DNA of 64,000 nucleotides from Sphingobacteriia bacterium RIFOXYC2_FULL_35_18 (GCA_001829005.1 MIAG01000010.1:58869-122868); one strand, 5' to 3'; positions 9,373-18,646 are shown, numbered from the stretch's first letter. Program-made: numbers and translations. Notes: generated by a model not told the origin, from the sequence alone.

Positions 9373-10380
9373 ATGCAACTGATTAGCCAATTCTATCCAT
9401 TATTATCTCAGCCTAAGCAAATTGTGATTACCATGCACCAGAAGCCCGACGGGGATGCCATGGGCTCTACATTAGGCTTGTATCATTTTTTACACAATCG
9501 AGGGCACCAGGTTACAGTGATATCACCCACCAATTGGGCTGATTTTTTAGAATGGTTACCTGGAATAGAAAGGGTCATCAATTTTGAAGGATATAGAGAA
9601 AAGTGTTTGGGCATTTTAGATAAGGCAGATATACTGTTTTGTTTAGACTTCAATATTTTTCATCGCACCAAACATTTAGCTCCATTTTTAGCTTCTGCAA
9701 AAGCGGTTAAAGTCTTGATTGATCACCATGAACAACCCGATGAGCCCAATTTCGATTATGGGATTAGTGATACTGGAAAAAGTTCTACCTGTGAAATGGT
9801 GTACGACTTTATTGTAGAAGCTGGCGGTAGAGAAGAGTTAACAAAAGATATTGCCACTTGTTTGTATACTGGAACCATGACAGATACAGGGTCATTCCGA
9901 TTTCCCTCTACCAAAGCAAGTGTACACAGAATGGTGGCTGAGTTGAAGGAAACAGGTTTTGATCATTCTCAGGTGCATAACCATATTTATGATAATTTCT
10001 TAGAAAGCAGATTGCGTTTCATCGGGTTTGCTTTGTTAAACAGAATGGAAGTATTGTATGAATACAATACCGCCATCATGTATATTCACCAAGCCGATTT
10101 GCAGAAATACCATATTAAAACAGGCGATACCGAAGGGTTGGTCAATTATTTATTAACCATCAAAGGAATTCGTTTTGGCGCCATAGTGATTGATAGAACA
10201 GAAGAAAGAAAATGGAGTTTTAGAAGTAAGGGCGGATTTGATGTAAATCAATTTGCTAGAAACCATTTTGAAGGTGGTGGTCATGCCAATGCATCTGGGG
10301 GTAGAAGCAGCGATTCGGTAGAAAAAACAGTAGAACATTTTAAACAAGTTATTCAAGAGTATAAAAACCAACTACAATAA
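9373..10380 (+). CDS. DHH/DHHA1 phosphoesterase, NrnA-like
   Basis: This 335-residue protein is a bifunctional oligoribonuclease / pAp phosphatase-like enzyme that would recycle nanoRNA and 3'-phosphoadenosine-5'-phosphate in the cytosol. DHH motifs are visible: H22-x-KPDGDA (D26, D28), LDFN (D92), DHH at 117-119 and TGTMTDTG (D171). A DHHA1 domain ends with GGGHANASGG near residue 300. I chose ATG 9373 because homologues begin close to this point. The frame is open to a TTG at 9361, which would add four residues. It is one base from the FKBP gene downstream and probably co-transcribed with it. Confidence 0.93.
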   Translation: MQLISQFYPLLSQPKQIVITMHQKPDGDAMGSTLGLYHFLHNRGHQVTVISPTNWADFLEWLPGIERVINFEGYREKCLGILDKADILFCLDFNIFHRTKHLAPFLASAKAVKVLIDHHEQPDEPNFDYGISDTGKSSTCEMVYDFIVEAGGREELTKDIATCLYTGTMTDTGSFRFPSTKASVHRMVAELKETGFDHSQVHNHIYDNFLESRLRFIGFALLNRMEVLYEYNTAIMYIHQADLQKYHIKTGDTEGLVNYLLTIKGIRFGAIVIDRTEERKWSFRSKGGFDVNQFARNHFEGGGHANASGGRSSDSVEKTVEHFKQVIQEYKNQLQ

Positions 10381-10381
10381 A

Positions 10382-11302
10382 ATGAGGAGAATCATCGCCC
10401 CGCTCATGTCAGCGGTTGTATTGCTTGCAAGTTGTAATCAATATGAAAAAACACCTACTGGTCTTGCTTACAAAATCAGCAAGGGAAGCAGTAAAGAATT
10501 GCTAAAGCAAGGTCAATTCGTAAAAATGCATGTGGAGTATAAATTACCTGCAAAGGATAGTTTGTTGAGTAGCTCTTTTGGTAGAATACCCGTTTACTTT
10601 ATGGTAGACTCTGCTCAAAAAGCAAAACATAGCTTCATTGAAATTATTAATCAGTGTGCTCCTGGTGATAAGGTTGAATTTGTAATGAGTGTTGATTCTT
10701 TAAAGAAGTTCGGCATGTTAGAGTACAATAATATCTTTAAAGAAAAAGATCAAATTAATGGTAAAGTAGAAGTGATTAAAACTTTTGCAACGCAAGAGTT
10801 GATGATGGCAGACTACAAAGCGGAAATGGACAATGAAAAGCAAAGAGAAACCAAAGAGTTAAAAGATCATTTGGCTAAAAAGAATATTAAGGCCCAAGAA
10901 ATTGCTTCTGGTGTATTTGTTCAAATTACTGAAGCGGGTGATGCTACTGCAAAAGCAGACTCTGGAAAACAAGTTTCTGTTATGTACAGAGGTACTTTCT
11001 TAGATGGCAAAAAGTTTGATGGCAATATGGATTCAGATTCTCCTAATAAACAACCATTGGAGTTCGTAATTGGACAAGGTGGAGTAATCAAGGGCCTAGA
11101 AGATGGATTAAAAATGTTTAACAAGGGTGGAAGAGGTAAAGTATTTATCCCTGCAATGTTGGGCTATGGTCCAAACGGAAGTGCTCCAGTAATTCCTCCA
11201 TATGCTTCATTGGTATTTGATATTGAAGTATTGGATGTGAAAATTGCGCCTCCACCGCCACCAGCAATGCCTGGTCAACCACAACAAATGCCACAACAAT
11301 AA
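10382..11302 (+). CDS. FKBP-type peptidyl-prolyl isomerase, lipoprotein
   Basis: The 306-residue protein starts with a lipoprotein signal (LLASC, modified Cys18), so it should be anchored in the envelope. The N-terminal half (~30-140) looks like a degenerate FKBP-type domain. The C-terminal FKBP domain (~170-290) has SVMYRGTFLDGKKFD, GQGGVIKGLEDGL and IPAMLGYGPNG, the typical prolyl isomerase core. The tail is rich in Pro, Gln and Met. The role is folding of periplasmic or surface proteins, inferred from the family. It lies one base after the DHH gene and is followed by a terminator. Confidence 0.93.
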   Translation: MRRIIAPLMSAVVLLASCNQYEKTPTGLAYKISKGSSKELLKQGQFVKMHVEYKLPAKDSLLSSSFGRIPVYFMVDSAQKAKHSFIEIINQCAPGDKVEFVMSVDSLKKFGMLEYNNIFKEKDQINGKVEVIKTFATQELMMADYKAEMDNEKQRETKELKDHLAKKNIKAQEIASGVFVQITEAGDATAKADSGKQVSVMYRGTFLDGKKFDGNMDSDSPNKQPLEFVIGQGGVIKGLEDGLKMFNKGGRGKVFIPAMLGYGPNGSAPVIPPYASLVFDIEVLDVKIAPPPPPAMPGQPQQMPQQ

Positions 11303-11320
11303 AATTGTTTAGCACTTATA

Positions 11321-11350
11321 AAAATGCCTCGATTATTCGGGGCATTTTTT
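11321..11350. terminator. Bidirectional intrinsic terminator between FKBP and folP
   Basis: An 8-base-pair stem (11324-11331 with 11338-11345, one G-T pair) has a 6-base loop, a run of T on the plus side and AAAA on the other. It serves two convergent genes, and the folP stop codon touches it. Confidence 0.8.
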
Positions 11351-12173
11351 ATTTCATCATTTGATAAAGCTGAATGGCCTGAGCGGCTTCTTTTACATCG
11401 TGCACTCTTAAAATCATTGCTTTATTCATCAGCCCAACGGTATTTAATACGGTAGTACCATTTAAGGATTCTTCTGGCGTAATTTTCAGTATTTGATAAA
11501 TGGATGACTTTCTTGAAACGCCTAATAGTAAAGGATTTTGGAGTATTTGCAAAGCTTCCATTTCTTTTAATAATGCAAAATTATCTTGAATCGTTTTCCC
11601 AAAACCAAATCCAGGGTCAATGATAATGTCTTTAATTCCGGCTCGCGTACATGCATCTACTCGCTCAATAAAATAATCCAATAGTTCAGTAATGATATTA
11701 TTGCTTGTAGGCTTTTCGTGCATGGTTTCAATGGTCCCTCTACTATGCATGCAGATATAAGGTACATTTAATGAAGCCACCGTAGACAACATGTCTTCAA
11801 AGAACCTGCCTCCACTGATGTCATTCACGATATCTGCACCTGCATTAACTGCTGCAATTGCAACGGATGGAATATAGGTGTCCACCGATACCAATGTTTT
11901 AGGAAATGCTTTTTTCACCGCTTCAATGACGGGCACCACACGATCCATTTCTTCATTACCCCCAATTTGAACACTACCTGGTCGGGTGCTTTGTCCGCCA
12001 ATATCTAGAATGAAAGCGCCTTCCTGAATCATGGTACTTGCTTTTTCCAGAGCTGCTGATAGGGTAGCGGCTCTGCTCCCCCCATAAAAAGAATCAGGGG
12101 TAGCATTAATAATACCCATTACAACAGGTTGTTCCAAACTAATTAAAGTTCCTTTGCAGTTTAGTGTAAACAT
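11349..12173 (-). CDS. folP: Dihydropteroate synthase
   Basis: FolP (274 residues) joins p-aminobenzoate to dihydropterin pyrophosphate in folate synthesis. The TIM-barrel signatures are clear: GIINATPDSFYGG (~20-32), ILDIGGQSTRPGS (~55-67), DIVNDISGG (~114-122) and DPGFGFGKT (~185-193). A GVSRKSSI motif follows near 220. The start ATG at 12173 gives the usual short N-terminus. It is divergent from the DUF1599 gene, and the spacing to the ATG chosen there is 46 bases. A second folate gene, folB, is at 36.7 kb. Confidence 0.98.
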   Translation of the reverse strand: MFTLNCKGTLISLEQPVVMGIINATPDSFYGGSRAATLSAALEKASTMIQEGAFILDIGGQSTRPGSVQIGGNEEMDRVVPVIEAVKKAFPKTLVSVDTYIPSVAIAAVNAGADIVNDISGGRFFEDMLSTVASLNVPYICMHSRGTIETMHEKPTSNNIITELLDYFIERVDACTRAGIKDIIIDPGFGFGKTIQDNFALLKEMEALQILQNPLLLGVSRKSSIYQILKITPEESLNGTTVLNTVGLMNKAMILRVHDVKEAAQAIQLYQMMK

Positions 12174-12219
12174 AGCTTCGATTCAATTAAATTGCAATCA
12201 ATTCAAAGATATTCTGAAA

Positions 12220-12765
12220 ATGTTGGATACCAATACTCAATACCACCAAGCGGTTGCATCTTGTAAAGAAATTTTTATTAAAAAAACCAAAGACTATGGA
12301 ACTGCATGGCGGGTTTTAAGAACCATTTCTGTGGTGGATCAAATCTTTATCAAAGCTTTGCGCATCAGAACGATTCAAGAACTCAAAACCCAAAAAGTAG
12401 GAGATGATATTCGCTCTGAATTCATTGGGATTTTGAATTATGCCATTATTGGTTTAATACAATTGGAATTGGGTAATTCAACGGTAGAAGAATTGGTCGT
12501 TGACCAAACAGAGACCCTATACCAAAAACAAGTTCAGTTTGCGCATGATACCATGCAGTCTAAAAATCATGATTATGGGGAAGCTTGGAGAGAAATGAGT
12601 CAGGAAAGTTTCGCCGATTTAATCTTGGTTAAACTACTCCGCATTAAACAAATTTTACAAAACGACGGAAAGACTTTAATAAGCGAAGGCATTGACGCCA
12701 ATTATGTAGACATCATTAACTACGCGGCTTTTGCATTGATTTTAATACAAGAAGGAAAACACTAA
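12220..12765 (+). CDS. DUF1599 domain protein (internal duplication)
   Basis: This 181-residue protein is made of two related halves. Both carry a K/H-DYG-x-AW motif (residues 24-30 and 117-123) followed by 'vdqifiKalRI' or 'DLILVKLLRI' helices. This matches the DUF1599 family, which some databases call a nucleotide-modification-associated domain. The biochemical role is unproven. The frame is open to 12154, but ATG 12220 avoids overlap with the divergent folP start and fits the motif position. The stop is two bases before the BT_3928 gene, so the two are probably co-transcribed. Confidence 0.85.
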   Translation: MLDTNTQYHQAVASCKEIFIKKTKDYGTAWRVLRTISVVDQIFIKALRIRTIQELKTQKVGDDIRSEFIGILNYAIIGLIQLELGNSTVEELVVDQTETLYQKQVQFAHDTMQSKNHDYGEAWREMSQESFADLILVKLLRIKQILQNDGKTLISEGIDANYVDIINYAAFALILIQEGKH

Positions 12766-12767
12766 CT

Positions 12768-13862
12768 ATGAAAAAAATGTTGCTGGTGGTTCGTTGGATA
12801 GTGGGTTTGTTGTTCATTTTTTCTGGTTTAATAAAAGTGAATGATCCAATTGGATTGAGCTACAAGATGCAGGAGTTTTTTGAGGTTTGGAATATGCATT
12901 TCTTAAATGATTATGCATTGTTCTTCTCAATTGCCATGAATAGCTTTGAAGTCTTGGCAGGCGTGGCTATTATTATTGGATGGCGCATTAAATTATTTAG
13001 TTGGTTGTTATTGTTATTGATTGTCTTCTTTACTTTTTTGACCGGCTATGCGCACTTTTCGGGTAAAATTAAAACCTGTGGTTGCTTTGGAGATTGTCTT
13101 CCCTTAACAGCAGCTCAATCTTTTTACAAAGACTTGTTTTTGTTGGTGCTGATAGTAATATTAGTTGGCTTTCAAAAACATATCAAATCTGGATTATCTA
13201 ATGCTTGGGCTTTCATATTGGTTGCATTAACCCTTGTATTATCTACCGGAGCACAAATGTATGTTTTAAAGCATTTGCCTTGGGTAGATTGCTTGCCGTA
13301 TAAAGTGGGTAATAATATTTTACAGAAGATGGAAATGCCTGCTGGTGCTACGTTGGATAGTATGCAAATTGTTTTTGAATACGAGAAAGATGGAAAAACC
13401 TTTGAATTTGATCAGGAACATTTTCCGGAAAACTTTGACGACAGTTATGTTTTCATCAGTCGAAAAGACAAGTTGGTTAAAAAAGGAAATGGTCTTAAAC
13501 CGGCCATTGTAGATTTTTCATTAAAAACATTGAATGGGGAAGACACCACACAAAATGTATTAGCAACCAAGGGTAAATATATTTTGGTATTGGCCAAAGA
13601 TTCTGAGGGTATGGAAGTATGGGAGCCTGAAGTCAAAAATATCTTGTCAACCATTTCTCAAAAAGGAATTCCAGTTATGATGGTATCTGCTGAAGGCAGC
13701 AAAATCAAAGCTGCATTCCCAGATTATATTGTATTGAACTGTGATGCAACAGTTTTAAAAACAGCAGCTAGGGTAAAGCCTACTTTTATGTTTATGAATG
13801 GCGCTACAATTGAGCAAAAACGCAGTTATAAAGACGTTTTAAATGCCAGTGCCACATTTTAA
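12768..13862 (+). CDS. BT_3928-type DoxX-like membrane protein
   Basis: The 364-residue protein has four to five predicted membrane segments in the first ~175 residues (for example 6-22, 52-72, 77-95, 122-140, 147-165). A Cys cluster CGCFGDC lies at 104-110, as in MauE/DoxX relatives. The C-terminal half (~180-364) looks like a thioredoxin fold (ILVLAKDSEGMEVW...PVMMVSAE) but has no CxxC. It is probably an inner-membrane redox or envelope protein; the exact function is unknown. It follows the DUF1599 gene by two bases. Confidence 0.85.
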   Translation: MKKMLLVVRWIVGLLFIFSGLIKVNDPIGLSYKMQEFFEVWNMHFLNDYALFFSIAMNSFEVLAGVAIIIGWRIKLFSWLLLLLIVFFTFLTGYAHFSGKIKTCGCFGDCLPLTAAQSFYKDLFLLVLIVILVGFQKHIKSGLSNAWAFILVALTLVLSTGAQMYVLKHLPWVDCLPYKVGNNILQKMEMPAGATLDSMQIVFEYEKDGKTFEFDQEHFPENFDDSYVFISRKDKLVKKGNGLKPAIVDFSLKTLNGEDTTQNVLATKGKYILVLAKDSEGMEVWEPEVKNILSTISQKGIPVMMVSAEGSKIKAAFPDYIVLNCDATVLKTAARVKPTFMFMNGATIEQKRSYKDVLNASATF

Positions 13863-13917
13863 ACTCATTTTGTAATTTCAGTTGTTTGAACGAACTTAGT
13901 GTACTAACAACACAATC

Positions 13918-14331
13918 ATGAACACGGTTAAAAATATATTAGAGAAAAAAGGTCCTTACTTCAATGGGGTTCCATCTTCAATGAAAGTAATAGAGGCGTT
14001 GTCATTAATGAAGGCAGAGAATTTGAGCTATGTAATTGTAAAAGATGGAGAAGATTTTAAAGGCATTATGACGGAGCGAGATTATGCTCAAAAAGTAGTT
14101 TTATTAAGTAAAAATTCAACTGATACCACCGTTCAAGAAATCATGACTGTTGGTTTACCTTCTGTTTCTTTAGATACTACTTCAGAAGAATGTATGAAAT
14201 TAATGAACCAACATAAAACCCGTTATTTATTGGTTTGTGAGGGGTTCAATTTTAGAGGGATTATTACCATTCACGATTTAATGCGTGATAGTTTAGAAGC
14301 AGGGGATGAGTTTTCTGAGCCTATTTACTAA
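13918..14331 (+). CDS. Two-CBS-domain protein
   Basis: The 137-residue protein consists of a pair of CBS motifs (a Bateman module). The first covers about residues 15-65 (VIEALSLMKAENLSYVIV...GIMTERDY) and the second about 78-130 (IMTVGLPSV...RYLLVCEGFNFRGIITIHDL). Such modules bind adenine nucleotides and regulate partner proteins. No fused enzyme is present and no partner can be named from context. It is convergent with the DUF721 gene, 11 bases away. Confidence 0.92.
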   Translation: MNTVKNILEKKGPYFNGVPSSMKVIEALSLMKAENLSYVIVKDGEDFKGIMTERDYAQKVVLLSKNSTDTTVQEIMTVGLPSVSLDTTSEECMKLMNQHKTRYLLVCEGFNFRGIITIHDLMRDSLEAGDEFSEPIY

Positions 14332-14342
14332 GGGGGAATAAA

Positions 14343-14624
14343 TTATTGAATTATTACTTCATTAATTAAGTCTTCTCCAAATGCTTCATTGATTCTTAAA
14401 ATGATTTGTGGCTTTTGAAAAGAGAGTTCGTTTTTAAGCGGACCTATATTGGTATGGATGAATAATTTTTTCTGAATGATTTGAATCTTGTCGGTGTATT
14501 TGGCCACTGTTTTTCCCATCAATTGTTCCCAAATATCTTCAATTTGTGCAGCTCGGATGCCTTTTTTTAAATGGTTCATCCCTTTCAAATTCTTTAGTGC
14601 GTCTCCAATTTTCATCTCTGCCAT
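14343..14624 (-). CDS. DUF721 / DciA-like protein
   Basis: This short protein (93 residues) has the DUF721 pattern: a helical N-terminus (IGDALKNLKGMN), the central IEDIWEQLMGKTVAKYTDKI and then strands KKLFIHTNIGPLKNEL and a terminal helix. DUF721 includes DciA, a loader or regulator of the replicative helicase in many bacteria. Whether this homologue acts that way is inference. It follows recF by 21 bases on the same strand, which fits a replication and repair context. Confidence 0.85.
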   Translation of the reverse strand: MAEMKIGDALKNLKGMNHLKKGIRAAQIEDIWEQLMGKTVAKYTDKIQIIQKKLFIHTNIGPLKNELSFQKPQIILRINEAFGEDLINEVIIQ

Positions 14625-14645
14625 ACCCTAAAGTTAAGCGTAATT

Positions 14646-15728
14646 TTATAAAAGGATTAATTGATATGGACTACCCGTTTGGTCTAATTTTTCCTTGATT
14701 CTATCTGCGTGTGTGTCAGTAATAAATACTTGACCAAAATGATTACTGCATACTTGATCTAATAAATGAGCCATTCTGTTCTCGTCTAATTTTTCAAATA
14801 CATCATCTAATAATAAAATGGGAGGGATGCCAATGCTCATTTTCAAATATTCCCATTCAGCTAACTTGATAGCAAATAACAAACTTTTTCTTTGCCCTTG
14901 CGAAGCTTCTGATTTAAAAGGGCAATCATTTAAGTAAATACCAATATCATCTCTGTGTACGCCTCGGGTGGTTCTTTGCAAGGCTTTATCTTTTATTAGA
15001 TTTTCAGCAAGAATGTCTTTAAAAGTAGTACTGAGTAATTGACTTTCATATGCCAATTGTATGTCCTCATTTTTTCCCGCAATAGTTGCATAATTTTCGC
15101 CAACCATCGGCAAAAAAATATGTAAAAATTTTTTTCGCTCCTGGTGTATCAGATTCCCACTATGAATGAGTTGTTCGTTGTATACCTCCAGTAAATCATT
15201 GCTCATTTGAGGCTGCTCAGCCATTTGTTTCAATAAACTATTGCGTTGTTGTAATATTTTATTATAGCCAATTAATTGAATAAGGTAGTCTCTGTTGGTT
15301 TGCGATAGAATACTATCCATTAGTTTTCTTCTCTCTTCGCTGGGGCCAGCAATCAGTTCTACATCATCCGGGGCAATCATCACACAAGGAAATTTACCAA
15401 TATGGTCTGAGATCTTTTTATAGGATTCGGCATTTACCAATAATTCCTTCTTTTTGTTTTCTCTTAAGATAAAAGTGACTTCTTCTTCTTTTACTTGTTT
15501 TATAAAATTGCCAGATAATCGCATACCTTGTTTGCCATGTTGCACATTTTGGGCATCGGTTCTAGCAAAATAACTTCTAGAAAATCCTAAATAATAAATT
15601 GCATCCAATAAATTGGTTTTACCAGTGCCATTTAACCCACATATAGCCACTATTTGTTGATTAAAATCTTGGTGGTGATTTGCGTAATTCCTAAACTGAA
15701 CAAGGTTTATTTCCTTTAGCTGAAGCAT
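14646..15728 (-). CDS. recF: DNA replication/repair protein RecF
   Basis: RecF is an SMC-like ATPase that helps load RecA at single-strand gaps. The 360-residue product has the Walker A motif GLNGTGKTNLLD (31-42), the family segment SRSYFARTDA and a C-terminal Walker B-like ILLLDDVFEKLDENR (~313-327). A D-loop/H-loop region (QVFITDTHADR) follows. I prefer ATG 15728 (MLQLKEINLVQFRNY) over the ATG nine bases earlier because RecF proteins begin there. The gene is divergent from pyrR and followed by the DUF721/DciA-like gene. Confidence 0.97.
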   Translation of the reverse strand: MLQLKEINLVQFRNYANHHQDFNQQIVAICGLNGTGKTNLLDAIYYLGFSRSYFARTDAQNVQHGKQGMRLSGNFIKQVKEEEVTFILRENKKKELLVNAESYKKISDHIGKFPCVMIAPDDVELIAGPSEERRKLMDSILSQTNRDYLIQLIGYNKILQQRNSLLKQMAEQPQMSNDLLEVYNEQLIHSGNLIHQERKKFLHIFLPMVGENYATIAGKNEDIQLAYESQLLSTTFKDILAENLIKDKALQRTTRGVHRDDIGIYLNDCPFKSEASQGQRKSLLFAIKLAEWEYLKMSIGIPPILLLDDVFEKLDENRMAHLLDQVCSNHFGQVFITDTHADRIKEKLDQTGSPYQLILL

Positions 15729-15811
15729 GTTGTACAAAGTAAAGAAGAACGACTTGAATTATTCCCTTTTGGTATGGAAGAAAGCATTTAATTTTAATAA
15801 AAATTGGGCTT

Positions 15812-16333
15812 TTGAAAACAATATTATCAGAACAGCAAATGGCGTTGAGTATACAAAGACTCGCCCACCAAATGTTGGAGAACAATAAAGACATGGCCAA
15901 TACGGTAATTATTGGCTTGCAACCAAGAGGGATTTTTCTGAGTGACCGTATTGTTGCTGCATTAAAAGAAATTATTCCCAATCATCCATTTCACTATGGA
16001 AAGCTAGATATCACTTTTTATAGGGATGATGTTAGAAAAACCTTGCATATAGCCAATGAAACCGATATTCCATTCAGCATAGAAGGTAAGTCGGTCATTT
16101 TGGTAGATGATGTATTGTATACTGGAAGAACCATTCGGGCTGCATTGGATGCATTATTAGATTTTGGAAGGCCTTCTAAAGTTTCTTTATGTGTATTGAT
16201 TGATCGAAGGTTCAGCCGTGAATTACCTATACAACCAGATTACGCAGGTAAAGCCATTGATACCATATTTACAGATAAGGTAAAAGTGAACTGGAAAGAA
16301 AAGGATGAAAAAGACGAAGTTGTTTTAGTCTAA
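15812..16333 (+). CDS. pyrR: PyrR: bifunctional pyr regulator / uracil phosphoribosyltransferase
   Basis: The 173-residue protein has the phosphoribosyltransferase PRPP-binding loop VILVDDVLYTGRTIRA (~95-110). The N-terminal segment ILSEQQMALSIQRLAHQMLE is shared by PyrR proteins and supports the TTG start at 15812; the next ATG (15839) would cut into it. Elsewhere PyrR binds pyr mRNA and also makes UMP from uracil. It lies 20 bases before pyrB. I saw no clear attenuator hairpin upstream of pyrB or pyrE, so only the enzyme role is safe. Confidence 0.94.
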   Translation: MKTILSEQQMALSIQRLAHQMLENNKDMANTVIIGLQPRGIFLSDRIVAALKEIIPNHPFHYGKLDITFYRDDVRKTLHIANETDIPFSIEGKSVILVDDVLYTGRTIRAALDALLDFGRPSKVSLCVLIDRRFSRELPIQPDYAGKAIDTIFTDKVKVNWKEKDEKDEVVLV

Positions 16334-16353
16334 ATGATTAATTTTGCTTTTTA

Positions 16354-17286
16354 ATGAAACTATCTACCAAACACTTACTTGGTATCAAGGACCTCAACGC
16401 AGCCGATATCCAATTAATTCTATCTACTGCAGGGCAGTTCAAAGAAGTTTTACAAAGGCCAGTAAAGAAAGTTCCTTCCTTAAGAGATGTTACGATTGTG
16501 AATTTGTTTTATGAAAATTCTACTCGAACTAGAATGTCTTTTGAATTGGCTGAGCGTAGACTTTCGGCGGACGTACTCAACTTTACAGCAAGTAGTTCTT
16601 CAGCAGCAAAAGGGGAAACATTGTTGGATACCGTCAACAATATTTTAAGCATGAAAGTAGATTTGGTGGTGATGCGTCATAGTGCTTCTGGTGCACCGCA
16701 TTTTCTAGCCAAACATATACCTGCAGCGATTGTGAATGCAGGAGATGGTATAAACGAACATCCAACTCAGGCTTTGTTAGATGCTTTTTCCATGCAGGAA
16801 AAAACGGGTAGAATTGAGGGATTAAAAGTGGCCATCATAGGTGATATTATGCACAGCAGGGTTGCACTCAGTAATATGTATTTGTTGAAAAAAATGGGTG
16901 CGGAAATTATGGTTGTTGGTCCACCTACTTTAATACCTAAATACTTGGAAGAGGCTTTAGGGGTAAGGGTTACTTATAATGTGCAAGAAGCATTGCAATG
17001 GTGTGATGTTGCCAATGTGTTGCGCATACAATTAGAAAGACAGAACCAACCATTGTTCTCTTCTTTAAGAGAATACAATCTCGCTTACGGCATTAAGCAA
17101 AAAATGCTAGATAAATTAAATAAAGAAATTGTGATTATGCATCCTGGTCCCATCAATCGTGGAGTAGAACTAGACAGTGATGTAGCAGATGGACCACATT
17201 CTATTATTTTAAATCAAGTTGAAAATGGTGTGGCAGTTAGAATGGCTGCCTTATATTTACTCGCTGGTAGATCCGACGAAAATTAA
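16354..17286 (+). CDS. pyrB: Aspartate carbamoyltransferase catalytic subunit
   Basis: PyrB makes carbamoyl aspartate, the committed step of pyrimidine synthesis. The 310-residue product has the carbamoyl-phosphate loop ENSTRTRMSFE (~54-64), the RHSASGAP motif (~109-116), GDGINEHPTQALLD (~130-143) and HPGPINRG near 267. Length and motifs are complete. It is probably in an operon with pyrR, 20 bases upstream. coaD starts 13 bases after its stop. No regulatory pyrI gene is next to it. Confidence 0.98.
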   Translation: MKLSTKHLLGIKDLNAADIQLILSTAGQFKEVLQRPVKKVPSLRDVTIVNLFYENSTRTRMSFELAERRLSADVLNFTASSSSAAKGETLLDTVNNILSMKVDLVVMRHSASGAPHFLAKHIPAAIVNAGDGINEHPTQALLDAFSMQEKTGRIEGLKVAIIGDIMHSRVALSNMYLLKKMGAEIMVVGPPTLIPKYLEEALGVRVTYNVQEALQWCDVANVLRIQLERQNQPLFSSLREYNLAYGIKQKMLDKLNKEIVIMHPGPINRGVELDSDVADGPHSIILNQVENGVAVRMAALYLLAGRSDEN

Positions 17287-17299
17287 CCAAATAGTTATC

Positions 17300-17770
17300 A
17301 TGCAAAGAATCTGTCTTTTCCCAGGAACTTTTGATCCTGTTACCTTAGGACACACTGATATTATTAACAGAGCACTTCCTTTGTTTGATAAAATAGTAGT
17401 AGGAGTAGGTATCAATTCTTCTAAAAATCCCATGTTTAGTGCAGACCAACGGATGCAATGGTTCAGAGATATTTACAAAGACGAACCAAGAGTTGAGAGC
17501 GTTGCGTATGATGGATTGACTGTTCAATTCTGCAAAAAAATTGGGGCACATTTTATTTTGAGAGGCATTCGTTACGTGAGTGATTTTGAATACGAGAAAA
17601 CTATTGCAGACGCCAATAGAACACTCGATAATCAAATTGAGACCATTTTTTTAACAGGGGAACCCAAATACACTTCTGTAGCATCTACTATTGTAAGAGA
17701 TATTATTAAAAATGGGGGAGATGCTTCTCCATTTCTTCCTCAAGCGGTGATTAATACCCTTAAAAAATAA
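17300..17770 (+). CDS. coaD: Phosphopantetheine adenylyltransferase
   Basis: CoaD adenylates 4'-phosphopantetheine in coenzyme A synthesis. The 156-residue protein starts MQRICLFPGTFDPVTLGH, with the nucleotidyltransferase TxxH-type motif (T10FDPVTLGH18). The ISSTxxR-like signature is present as STIVRDII near residue 133. The frame extends upstream into pyrB, but ATG 17300 gives the standard N-terminus. It lies between pyrB and a thioesterase gene and is probably transcribed with both. Confidence 0.97.
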   Translation: MQRICLFPGTFDPVTLGHTDIINRALPLFDKIVVGVGINSSKNPMFSADQRMQWFRDIYKDEPRVESVAYDGLTVQFCKKIGAHFILRGIRYVSDFEYEKTIADANRTLDNQIETIFLTGEPKYTSVASTIVRDIIKNGGDASPFLPQAVINTLKK

Positions 17771-17772
17771 AT

Positions 17773-18204
17773 ATGATTTGGTTCAATAAAAGCCTTACCC
17801 CAGCTCATTTTGCGGATATGGGTAAAGGGAATTTGGGGGAACATCTAGGTATGGAATTTACCGAGATAGGACCTGATTATATTAAAGGGACTATGCCTGT
17901 AGATCATCGTACCAAACAACCTTATGGATTATTGCATGGTGGTGCTTCTGTTGCATTGGCAGAAACATTGGGTAGTGTAGGTGCCGCCATGGTGGTAGAT
18001 CATACAGAGTATATTTGTGTAGGGCAAGAAATTAATGCCAATCATTTAAGAAGTGTACGGTCTGGCTTTGTTACAGGAACTGCAAAGCCTATTCATATTG
18101 GTTCAAGTTCCCAGGTTTGGGAAATCAAAATACATGATGAAAGAGATCATTTGGTTTGTATCAGCAGGCTTACTGTGGCTGTTTTAAAAAGAAAAGACCG
18201 ATAA
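17773..18204 (+). CDS. Hotdog-fold thioesterase (PaaI/MenI-like)
   Basis: The 143-residue hotdog protein has the hallmark LLHGGASVALAETLGS (~53-68), with the catalytic acid (Glu64) on the central helix. This pattern fits the MenI/YdiI/EntH branch, which hydrolyses aryl-CoA thioesters such as 1,4-dihydroxy-2-naphthoyl-CoA in menaquinone synthesis. The exact substrate cannot be read from sequence, and no men genes are near. Its 3' end overlaps the convergent NUDIX gene by 35 bases. Confidence 0.9.
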   Translation: MIWFNKSLTPAHFADMGKGNLGEHLGMEFTEIGPDYIKGTMPVDHRTKQPYGLLHGGASVALAETLGSVGAAMVVDHTEYICVGQEINANHLRSVRSGFVTGTAKPIHIGSSSQVWEIKIHDERDHLVCISRLTVAVLKRKDR

Positions 18205-18595
18205 TTTCTTTAATACTTGCATAGGCATTGGCTATTAACGCATTTACTTCTGCTAATGGAACCCATTTAATATCAGTAATATCTTCTTCTGTTTGCGGAA
18301 TCAGTGCAGGAACTCCCTTCACGGTCATGATATACCAATGACTTTCTTTAATGACTTCTTCTTGCAAATAAGGGTCAAAATATTGGTGCTGGGTGATGCC
18401 TACAAAATCAACCAAGGTTAAATTTCCCACCCCAGTTTCTTCTTCTACTTCTCGCAAAGCGCAAGCTTCAATGGTTTCGCCGCTGTCTACCTTCCCCTTG
18501 GGCAAATCCCAAGAACCCCTTCTGAAAATAAAGAGCAACTCATTCTGTTCGTTCAGTACTAATCCACCCCCAGCTTGTATAATTCTTAATTGCAT
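18170..18595 (-). CDS. NUDIX hydrolase
   Basis: The 141-residue protein has a full Nudix box, GKVDSGETIEACALREV followed by EEETGVG (~34-57), with the metal-binding REVEEE core. The family cleaves nucleoside diphosphates linked to another moiety; the substrate is unknown. I prefer ATG 18595 (MQLRIIQAGGGLVL). The longer frame from 18631 would run into the pyrE promoter region. It is convergent and overlapping with the thioesterase, and divergent from pyrE. Confidence 0.92.
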   Translation of the reverse strand: MQLRIIQAGGGLVLNEQNELLFIFRRGSWDLPKGKVDSGETIEACALREVEEETGVGNLTLVDFVGITQHQYFDPYLQEEVIKESHWYIMTVKGVPALIPQTEEDITDIKWVPLAEVNALIANAYASIKEIIGLFFLKQPQ

Positions 18596-18646
18596 AATAT
18601 AATTGATGTGCAAATCTCCATAATAATCCATTGGAAAATAGGATTT

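Noticed and set aside
16334..16353. Possible PyrR attenuator before pyrB
   Set aside because: The gap is only 20 bases and no terminator or antiterminator hairpins can be formed.
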